DNA of 64,000 bases from Paenibacillus contaminans. Its GTDB lineage: Bacteria; Bacillota; Bacilli; Paenibacillales; NBRC-103111. The translations under genes and the position numbers were made by a program. The stretch is taken from contig NZ_QMFB01000004.1 of NCBI RefSeq assembly GCF_003285015.1, forward strand, positions 62,001 to 126,000, written 5' to 3'. Shown in pieces: positions 1 to 6,929 of the stretch. Position 1 is the stretch's first letter. Each line of letters begins with the position of its first letter. The notes below the pieces were generated by a model. The model searched no databases. It was given only the letters and a program-made list of their open reading frames with translations, and was not told the origin of the DNA.

Positions 1-1754
1 TTAAGAGCGCCCGCTTCGAGATCGCTCAAATCGTCCTTGCGGAGAAAAGAGCGGAAGAAGCTCATCGCAGACGTTTTCATTCTTTGGAAGAAGCCCGCTT
101 CCATTTTCGGCGCAGACGACGATGCCGGAACGATGTAGAGTTGATCGAGCTGCAGGGGAGACTTGGTCAAAACTTCCCCTATGGCTCCGATTTTTTCTTG
201 CAGCGCCGAAATATCGTCCATATGGTAAGGGATTTCGTTCGGGTATTTGAGATAGCTGTCGATATCGCGGACGATGTTCAGCAACGTTTGAACGCTGTTT
301 TCCCGACGGCCGTTCGCTTTCAGCATGTTGTCCGCCATCGATTGCATCCGCTCCCTAACGTCCTGCAGGCGGTTCGGCAGCTCCGGGAAATCCACGTCTA
401 TTTTCCAAGTGCGGTTTTTGTCCACGACATTGCCTGTCAGCGACTTCAGCTCCGCAGTCAACTGCCGCAGCTCGGCAGCCGCTTTCTCAGCTTCCATGAG
501 AATCGCTTGGAAAGGGGAAATCGTAGCCGTCATAGACAGGACGTGATCGCCTTTATCCAAATATATTTCGAACGGATCGCCCGCTTCGTCGGACAGCGTG
601 ACGCCGCGCCAGTTCAGATCGTACCGGAACGGGTAAGCGAGCAGTTCCTTGAACGGGACTTTGCCGTCGATCGCGATCGTACGGAAAGAGGTCATATTCG
701 AAATCGTATTTTGCTTTGCGCGCATCGCAATTTTATAGCGCCCGCTATCCGGAACGGTGAACGACCACGTTATCGTCTGCCCGCCGCGCTGCCAGTTGGA
801 GCCGCCTACCGTATTAAACGTTTCGTGCGCCCCGGCAGAAGGCGTCGACAGCGCGTCCTTATCTACAGCCATCTGGATGGCTGCATCGTTTTTGGCCGTC
901 ATATGCTCCGCTTGTATTGGAATGACCTCGCCAAGCTTGCCTTGCTCGGCCGGGAGTTTGGCGGCGTAGGCCGTATAGTCTGCAGGGGTTTCCGGAGGCG
1001 TCAGCGTCAATCCGCCGATCGCGATCGGTTCGCTGCCGGACAAACGGATCGTATGCTCGCCTTGCGTCAAATACCATGTAAGCGGCTCGCTGTAGCCGCC
1101 GCCGTTGTCGCGGAAAGGCTCTTCGAGCCAGCCTTCCGACGAAAGCGATCTCGGGCGAATATCATTGCCCTTATCGTCCTGCTTGACGGGCAAATCGTCT
1201 TTAAATTGTCTGCGGAACGTTATCGCCCTCGCTTCGCGGAATGGAATGTTTCCGTCTATTGCGACCGCGAGCGATATGGGCCGCCGGTTCGACGACGCCG
1301 TCTGGTTCACGCTGTATGGGTAGTACTGCAAATTCAAGTGGTATAATCCTTCTTTATCCACTTTCACTTTGTATTCGATCCAATTGTCCCGGTCGCTCTT
1401 CCAGATCAGCACGCGTTCTTTTCCTTGGAAGCCGCCCGGCTGAGCCAATTGCTGCGGAGCCTGGGCATAAATATCGGCACCTGTTAGCCGATACGTGTTT
1501 GTGGCGTTCACATAACCTTTTTCGATCCAGTCCGCATAGACCTCGGCATAAAACGGTTCGATATCCGTATGCAATTCGCTCGCGCTTGCGTCAACGGCTT
1601 TTGATGAAGCCGCGCCGCTCTCCGCCGGTACGGTGCCGGAAGCGTACGCCGCTTTTTCAGGAGGAGGAGCGACGATGCCGGAGCCGGCAAGTATCAAGGC
1701 GGAGAGCGCAAGAGCGGCGATAGTACGTTTGTTCCTTTTTCGGCGACGGTGCAT
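1..1754 (-). CDS. Large extracellular carbohydrate-binding / solute-binding protein, N-terminal 584 residues (cut by window edge)
   Basis: The minus frame stays open from an ATG at 1754 (AGGAGG about 10 nt upstream) to base 1, so the C-terminus lies outside the window. A basic N-terminus and hydrophobic stretch (ALALSALILAGSG) form a Sec signal peptide without a lipobox Cys. Two beta-sandwich, CBM6/35-like halves follow (about residues 60-230 and 240-400), then a helical segment. The visible end (SFFRSFLRKDD) resembles the linker that precedes a family-1 solute-binding domain in large Paenibacillus binding proteins; that part is inference, because the domain itself is not in the window. It starts 20 nt after the ATPase gene and is probably co-transcribed. 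Its permeases would be expected further left. Confidence 0.8.
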   Translation of the reverse strand, partial: MHRRRKRNKRTIAALALSALILAGSGIVAPPPEKAAYASGTVPAESGAASSKAVDASASELHTDIEPFYAEVYADWIEKGYVNATNTYRLTGADIYAQAPQQLAQPGGFQGKERVLIWKSDRDNWIEYKVKVDKEGLYHLNLQYYPYSVNQTASSNRRPISLAVAIDGNIPFREARAITFRRQFKDDLPVKQDDKGNDIRPRSLSSEGWLEEPFRDNGGGYSEPLTWYLTQGEHTIRLSGSEPIAIGGLTLTPPETPADYTAYAAKLPAEQGKLGEVIPIQAEHMTAKNDAAIQMAVDKDALSTPSAGAHETFNTVGGSNWQRGGQTITWSFTVPDSGRYKIAMRAKQNTISNMTSFRTIAIDGKVPFKELLAYPFRYDLNWRGVTLSDEAGDPFEIYLDKGDHVLSMTATISPFQAILMEAEKAAAELRQLTAELKSLTGNVVDKNRTWKIDVDFPELPNRLQDVRERMQSMADNMLKANGRRENSVQTLLNIVRDIDSYLKYPNEIPYHMDDISALQEKIGAIGEVLTKSPLQLDQLYIVPASSSAPKMEAGFFQRMKTSAMSFFRSFLRKDDLSDLEAGAL

Positions 1755-1774
1755 TGGAGGACCTCCTTTTATCT

Positions 1775-2896
1775 CTAAGAGCCGCATAACCGTTCGCCAC
1801 TGTCCCGGTCGAAAAATAACGCTTTGTGCATGTCGATGGCAGCCGATATTTTCATCTCGTCATCGTAATGATTGCGCGGGCTAGTACGGACGACAAGAAG
1901 GTTTGGCCCGCCGACATCGAGATGAAGGAACCGGTCTGCACCCATCAATTCGTCGAATTTGTGAATGCCGGTTATGACAGCGTTCGGAAACGCCTCGAAG
2001 TAGAGCTGTTCAACGCTTATATTTTCAGGGCGAACGCCGAGCGTTACCGCTTTGCCGGCTAGCCGCTTGGCAATTAGCGCTTTCGCATTGCCTTGAGGAA
2101 TTTCCAGCGAAAACCGGCTCGTATGGAATTCCAGCTTGCCGCCCTGTTCTTCCAGTTTACCTTCCATAAAATTCATCGGCGGCGACCCTATAAAGCTGGC
2201 TACGAACGTGTTGGACGGATTGTTGTATATTTCCTCAGGCACGGCAATCTGCTGAATAACGCCGTCCTTCATCACGACGATCCTGCTCGCCATCGTCATC
2301 GCTTCGGTCTGATCATGAGTAACGTAAATGGTCGTCACTTCCAGCTGCTTGTGCAGCCTAATCAGCTCGGAGCGCATCTGCACACGCAGCTTGGCGTCCA
2401 GGTTGGAAAGCGGCTCATCCATCAGAAACACCTGAGGGTTGCGGACGATCGCACGGCCGAGCGCGACACGCTGACGTTGTCCGCCGGACAATTGCCTCGG
2501 CTTGCGCTCCAAATACGGCTCGATTTCCAGTATCCGCGCGGCTCTTTTGACAGCGAGATCGATTTCATGCTTCGGCAGCTTGCGCAGCCGCAATCCGAAG
2601 GCGATGTTCTCGTAGACGGACATATTCGGGTAAAGCGCGTAGTTTTGAAACACCATGGCGATGTCGCGGTCTTTCGGCGGCAGATCGTTGACGATCGCGT
2701 CATTGATATAAATTTCGCCCTTGCTGATGTCCTCTAGTCCTGCGAGCATGCGCAGCGTTGTCGATTTGCCGCAGCCGGAAGGGCCCACGAACACGACGAA
2801 CTCTTTGTCTTCGATTTCGAGGTTGAAATCTTTCACGACATTTTGCTTGTCCTTGCCGTATTGCTTGTAAACGTGATCGAACAAAATCCGGGACAT
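1775..2896 (-). CDS. msmX: MsmX/UgpC-type sugar ABC transporter ATP-binding protein
   Basis: A 373-aa ATPase that energises carbohydrate importers from the cytoplasmic side. It shows Walker A GPSGCGKST, the Q-loop region FQNYALYPNMSV, signature LSGGQRQR, Walker B VFLMDEPLSNLDAKLR and the switch His in YVTHDQTEAM. A C-terminal regulatory (TOBE/MalK-like) domain follows from about residue 235. The ATG at 2896 is chosen because the family begins MSRI/MA-LxxVxKxY and a GGAGGGGG lies 10 nt upstream; a longer in-frame extension is probably untranslated. MsmX-type ATPases are known to serve several importers, and this one sits between two binding-protein genes and 11 kb from LplB/YtcP-type permeases that lack an ATPase of their own. 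Shared use is therefore likely but inferred. Confidence 0.95.
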   Translation of the reverse strand: MSRILFDHVYKQYGKDKQNVVKDFNLEIEDKEFVVFVGPSGCGKSTTLRMLAGLEDISKGEIYINDAIVNDLPPKDRDIAMVFQNYALYPNMSVYENIAFGLRLRKLPKHEIDLAVKRAARILEIEPYLERKPRQLSGGQRQRVALGRAIVRNPQVFLMDEPLSNLDAKLRVQMRSELIRLHKQLEVTTIYVTHDQTEAMTMASRIVVMKDGVIQQIAVPEEIYNNPSNTFVASFIGSPPMNFMEGKLEEQGGKLEFHTSRFSLEIPQGNAKALIAKRLAGKAVTLGVRPENISVEQLYFEAFPNAVITGIHKFDELMGADRFLHLDVGGPNLLVVRTSPRNHYDDEMKISAAIDMHKALFFDRDSGERLCGS

Positions 2897-3032
2897 GTAG
2901 CCTGTTCCCCCCTCCTCTATGATTTCGTTAAAGAAAAAAACATTGCCAAAGCGCTGCGATCCAATCGGGGAAGCAGGCGTCGGATAAGCGTCATCCACCC
3001 GTCACGATGCCTGCTTCCCCGATCGTGATTTC

Positions 3033-3911
3033 TTATTTCCGATATTTGCGAATAAATTCGACCGCCCGGCGAATATCGGCTTCCGGATCGTCGCCCACTT
3101 CGCGTTCGATGGTTAAATAGCCGGTATACCCGATCTCTTCGAGCGCTCCGAAATAGGCGTCAAAGTTTACGGAGCCTTCCCCGAGCGGAACCTCTCTGAA
3201 TATTCTGCCGCCCTCCATCATTGCGGCGGTTTCCTCATGGTCCATCGGATTGAACCCGAACGGGCTGTAAACGATGCGCGGATCGACTTTACGGAGACTT
3301 ATCCCGTCTTTGGCATGGGTGTGGACGATGTAGCTTTTCAGCAAACGGACACCCTGCGCCGGATCGTCGCCCGTCACCATCACCATATTGGCAGGGTCGA
3401 AATTGACCGCGACCCCTTTCGAGCTGAAGGAGTCAAGGAAACGTTTCAGCCGCTCGGCCGTCTCCGGACCGGTCTCGATTGCAAAATAGGCGCCTTTGCC
3501 GGCAGCGTATTCGGATAGCTCCTCGCAAGCTTGACGCATTTCCGCGCAGATCGGATCGTCCGCTTCTTCCGGAATATGGCCGATATGCGTCGTCACCACA
3601 TTCGTACCCAGATCCACGGCGAGATCGAGAATCCGCTTGGACTTCTCGATTTTATCCGGATTGACCTTTCGGTCCTGAAATCCGTAGCCGCCCAAATCCC
3701 CGCACAATGCGGAGATGTCCAGTCCGAGGGAGCCAATGTACGCCCTTAATTCCTTTCTTACGGCCTGCTGCAAATTGTCCGGGTCCATCTCCCCGCGGAC
3801 GGCGTGCATTTGCACGCCGTCCGCTCCGACCGCCTTGGCTTTCTTCAACCCTTCGTTCATGCCGGCCCGGAAGCTGTCGACGATGACGCCAATTTTGTTT
3901 GGTAAAGTCAT
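3033..3911 (-). CDS. Sugar phosphate isomerase/epimerase (xylose-isomerase-like TIM barrel)
   Basis: A 292-aa protein of the AP endonuclease 2 / sugar isomerase-epimerase superfamily. Candidate metal and active-site residues appear in the usual order: Glu in YFAIETGPET, Asp in VNFDPANM, His in VHTHAKDG and a C-terminal Glu in GYLTIEREVGDD. The phosphate-side segment GEGSVNFDAYFGALEEIGY is also typical. The ATG at 3911 is preferred over one 6 nt upstream because AAGGAG then has normal 7-nt spacing. It lies 34 nt after the binding-lipoprotein gene, in the same direction. A role in isomerising or epimerising a sugar imported by this locus is inferred; the substrate cannot be read from the sequence. 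Confidence 0.88.
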   Translation of the reverse strand: MTLPNKIGVIVDSFRAGMNEGLKKAKAVGADGVQMHAVRGEMDPDNLQQAVRKELRAYIGSLGLDISALCGDLGGYGFQDRKVNPDKIEKSKRILDLAVDLGTNVVTTHIGHIPEEADDPICAEMRQACEELSEYAAGKGAYFAIETGPETAERLKRFLDSFSSKGVAVNFDPANMVMVTGDDPAQGVRLLKSYIVHTHAKDGISLRKVDPRIVYSPFGFNPMDHEETAAMMEGGRIFREVPLGEGSVNFDAYFGALEEIGYTGYLTIEREVGDDPEADIRRAVEFIRKYRK

Positions 3912-3945
3912 GAACATTCTCCTTAAGGGATACTAATCCCTTTCG

Positions 3946-5352
3946 CTACTTGGCGCCTTTGGCCACTTTCGTCTCTTCGATTTTTTTATCGGCCCTCTCC
4001 AAGGCCTCGCGGAAGGCCTGGTTCATTTCCATCTTGCCGTGAACGACGTTAGCATAGATGTTTACAAGTTCATTCTGAGCAATATCCCTATAGGGGGAAG
4101 TCGGCTCATCCGGTACCGACGCAAACTGCTTCGGCAGCAGAGCGCCAACATTCTTACCTTTATAGAAATCGGACTCCTGTCCGAATGTCGCTACGATCGA
4201 TTTGTCCTTTATCACCGGCAGCAGACTTCCTTGTTTGGTAGCCGCTGCCTGAAACTCGGCGGAGGTTAAATAAGCCATCGCCTGAAAAGCTTCTTCCTTG
4301 TGTTTGCTCGTATTAAACATCGAAATAACGAACGGATACGGCTGGTAGCCGACGCCGGGTTTTTCTTTTAACGAAGGAAAGGAAGTGAAATCCCATTGGT
4401 CCCCAAGAGCCCCCGAGAGCTGCTTCTCATCAAGCAGTACGCCGCCCGGCTCGAGCATAGCGACCGTTTGGTCTTTCAAGAACATATTCAAGTTGGCGCC
4501 CTGGCCCACTTTGTTCATATCGTAGCCGGGAAGGTCGTATATGCGGAAGATGTCCTTTAGATAGTTTTTATATTCCGACGTGTCGAATGCAAGCTTCTCC
4601 CCTGAGCTGTCGAACATTTTTTGCGACACTTGATTCAGTCTCATTAAATGAAAACCCGAAAGCATAAAGCCGCGGTATTGGACGCCGTTTTCATTGCGTG
4701 TCAGCTTTTTGGTCGTCTCGTATAATTCATCCCATGTCATACCGTCTTTCGGCAAAGCGACGCCGAACTTATCGAATATGGCCTTGTTGTAATAGATCGT
4801 ATTCGGCGACATGTAGATCGGAAGGCTGTAAAGCTCCTTATTCGTCGACAACATTTGGGCGACTTTAAGCGCCTCCGGGTCCAACTGATTCAAGTCATAG
4901 TTGAAAGTCTTGATTAGCGGCGTCAAATCGTACTCGCCTTTAAATTGGCGAATCGTCGTTTCGAACCCGACACCCGGGGTGGTCATGATCAAATCCGGCA
5001 CATTGCCTGTAACGACCCGATCCGCCAGTTCCTCAGCCAATGGCTTTCCCGTAGAGCCGATTGCCTTAACTTTGATATGCGGATATTTTTTCATAATCGG
5101 TTCCGCGAACACTTTCGCCGTTTGTTCTTCGCTCCAGGCGCCGTTGTAATGCATAATGGTTATTTCCACAGTCTCTTTCGGTTTCGGCGATTCGGTGCCT
5201 TTCGGCGTTTCCGTGCCTTTCGGCGTTTCCGTGCCTTTTGGCGATTCCGTATTCCCTGTGCCGGTGCCCGTATTCCCGCTGCACGCAGCCAGCAAAGAAG
5301 CTGTCATCACACTTACAAGCGCCAAACGACTCCACGGTTTGAACATTTTCAT
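3946..5352 (-). CDS. Family-1 extracellular solute-binding lipoprotein (sugar ABC importer)
   Basis: A 468-aa binding protein with a lipoprotein signal peptide (hydrophobic core then lipobox SLLAAC, about residues 18-23). A low-complexity linker follows (repeats of GTETPK, residues 30-60), then a MalE/UgpB-like fold, with typical segments at ITIMHYNGAW and the C-terminal REALERADKKIEET. AGGAGGGG precedes the ATG. The gap upstream carries overlapping ATGGT/ACCAT inverted repeats, so this gene may have its own control. No cognate permeases lie next to it. Either the pair further left or the LplB/YtcP-type pair at 15.5-17.4 kb could be partners. Confidence 0.93.
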   Translation of the reverse strand: MKMFKPWSRLALVSVMTASLLAACSGNTGTGTGNTESPKGTETPKGTETPKGTESPKPKETVEITIMHYNGAWSEEQTAKVFAEPIMKKYPHIKVKAIGSTGKPLAEELADRVVTGNVPDLIMTTPGVGFETTIRQFKGEYDLTPLIKTFNYDLNQLDPEALKVAQMLSTNKELYSLPIYMSPNTIYYNKAIFDKFGVALPKDGMTWDELYETTKKLTRNENGVQYRGFMLSGFHLMRLNQVSQKMFDSSGEKLAFDTSEYKNYLKDIFRIYDLPGYDMNKVGQGANLNMFLKDQTVAMLEPGGVLLDEKQLSGALGDQWDFTSFPSLKEKPGVGYQPYPFVISMFNTSKHKEEAFQAMAYLTSAEFQAAATKQGSLLPVIKDKSIVATFGQESDFYKGKNVGALLPKQFASVPDEPTSPYRDIAQNELVNIYANVVHGKMEMNQAFREALERADKKIEETKVAKGAK

Positions 5353-5380
5353 AACCCCTCCTGATAATTTTAATAATAAT

Positions 5381-5406
5381 ATGGTCTAACCATATGATTT
5401 ATGGTT
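5381..5406. promoter_or_regulatory. Overlapping ATGGT/ACCAT inverted repeats, possible operator
   Basis: Upstream of the binding-lipoprotein ATG (5352) lie ATGGT-CTA-ACCAT (5381-5393) and AACCATA-TGATT-TATGGTT (5388-5406), which share the central half-site. Three alternating half-sites in 26 bp, inside an AT-rich gap between two co-directional genes, look like a regulator site. The cognate protein is unknown. Confidence 0.35.
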
Positions 5407-5448
5407 GTTCCAACACTGAACAAAAAACCGCATGAATACCTACTTTAG

Positions 5449-6879
5449 TCAGTTAAATTTGAAAGAATAAAACTCCGCGTCGCTCATCGTTATTTCCATA
5501 ATTACCGGTTGGCCGGACAAGAATGAAGGATCGCCGTCCGTAAAAACAACCGTTTTGTCGAGAGAGTCTCCAAACAACTCGATGGAGGTAATCGTCCGAT
5601 CCGCGGAAGCAAGCTTCACTTTCATGTACCCTCTCGCAGATGTAGCGAAGTTGACCGACAGCCGACCGCCTTCATAGATGAACGGCTTAGTCGTTATTAC
5701 GCAAGGCTTATACGTCGCTCTATAAGATACGAACCCGTCTATCCTGATCGTATAACGCCTGAGCCTTGCAGGTTTTTGCGACCAATGCCCCTCCTTGGCG
5801 TACATCGAAAGCTCGTTCGGAGCGTAAGGAAGGAGATCGCTTCCGGTTTCGATCATGCCGACGGCCGGAAAACAATCGCCGTAAACCCAGTTGTACGGAT
5901 GCTCCGGTCCCGGCGTCATAAACGCCTCGTCCCAGCGGCTCCAGCTGCGCCCGTCGCGAGAGCTCATGAACACGCAGTCCGTAATGGCCAGCCCGTAGCG
6001 AGGATGTACACCCATCCTTTTTTTACGGCTTAACGCGCCGGCAAAATCGTCAAAGTTCGGCGTCCACTCTTTCTTCTCCACATAGCGTGACGGAAAGCCG
6101 GCATAGAGATGCGGAGCCCGATAATACGGCTGAACGACGTTCGTATAAAGCGGGTAGTCCTCGCCATCGCCGAAATCGAGCCGTTCCGGCGTCGTCCATT
6201 GCTTAAAATCGGCCGATTCCATCCAGCGGATGTCCCGGATCCCGGCGTTCCAGTCGTTGCCCGGAATATCGTGAAAATCGCGGACATAACATCTGTACTT
6301 ATTCGCCAGGGTATCCCAAAATGCGACGTTCAGCGTATCGAACTTTCCTTGATTTGTCATCCGCCACGCTTTGCGAAAACGAATGCCGTCGCGGCTTGTG
6401 AAGCACCATAAATAATTGTCGTTCCAGTCGATCGCGGTGCCTTTATAGCGCTCCTCGTCGGGGCATTCGGGGTTCATGTCCTTGAATACGTAAAAGTTAT
6501 CGAACCTGGCCGTATTCGAATCGAGAATGATATTATTGCTCCGGGAGCCTCCATATTCGCAGATGCCCAATTCCGGCTTGATCCAATCCTTGCCGTCCAC
6601 GCTTTCTGCATAACAGACGACGATCGATCCCGTAACATGCTGCGTAACATCCGGGTCCAGCATCTCCCAGCCCAAATAATACATCCGGTACAAGCCGTCG
6701 TCCTTCACGATGCAATGATAGTTGCAGCCGTCTCCCTCCCAAGGAGCGTCGTGAATGATCGCGACTTCCTTCGGCTGAAGCTTGTTCAGCTGCCGCACTG
6801 CGGTCGTTTTTTCCGTATCGATCAAATATTCGTCCCAAAACAACTCTCTGCGGTTTGCGATCCGTATCGCGTCAGTCAT
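5449..6879 (-). CDS. Five-bladed beta-propeller glycosidase-like protein
   Basis: A 476-aa protein without a signal peptide, so probably cytoplasmic. The pattern WDEYLIDT near the N-terminus, repeated strands such as MYYLGWEM, NYLWCFTSRDG and VFMSSRDGRSWSRWDEAF, and acidic residues in successive blades resemble uncharacterised relatives of the GH32/GH43/GH117-type propellers. The C-terminal 90 residues look like a beta-sandwich. AAGGGGGG precedes the ATG. It follows the 914-aa gene by 50 nt in the same direction and lies between catabolic and uptake genes. Family assignment comes from pattern, not search; the catalytic residues were not identified with confidence. Confidence 0.7.
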   Translation of the reverse strand: MTDAIRIANRRELFWDEYLIDTEKTTAVRQLNKLQPKEVAIIHDAPWEGDGCNYHCIVKDDGLYRMYYLGWEMLDPDVTQHVTGSIVVCYAESVDGKDWIKPELGICEYGGSRSNNIILDSNTARFDNFYVFKDMNPECPDEERYKGTAIDWNDNYLWCFTSRDGIRFRKAWRMTNQGKFDTLNVAFWDTLANKYRCYVRDFHDIPGNDWNAGIRDIRWMESADFKQWTTPERLDFGDGEDYPLYTNVVQPYYRAPHLYAGFPSRYVEKKEWTPNFDDFAGALSRKKRMGVHPRYGLAITDCVFMSSRDGRSWSRWDEAFMTPGPEHPYNWVYGDCFPAVGMIETGSDLLPYAPNELSMYAKEGHWSQKPARLRRYTIRIDGFVSYRATYKPCVITTKPFIYEGGRLSVNFATSARGYMKVKLASADRTITSIELFGDSLDKTVVFTDGDPSFLSGQPVIMEITMSDAEFYSFKFN

Positions 6880-6929
6880 AGCCGGATTCCCCCCTTAAAG
6901 GTAAACTTCACCTTCTTTGCGAATTCGCC

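Noticed and set aside
84..1346. 420-codon plus-strand frame at the left edge
   Set aside because: It is antisense to an open minus frame with a signal peptide, strong ribosome-binding site and domain-like sequence; the plus translation is Arg-rich shadow sequence.
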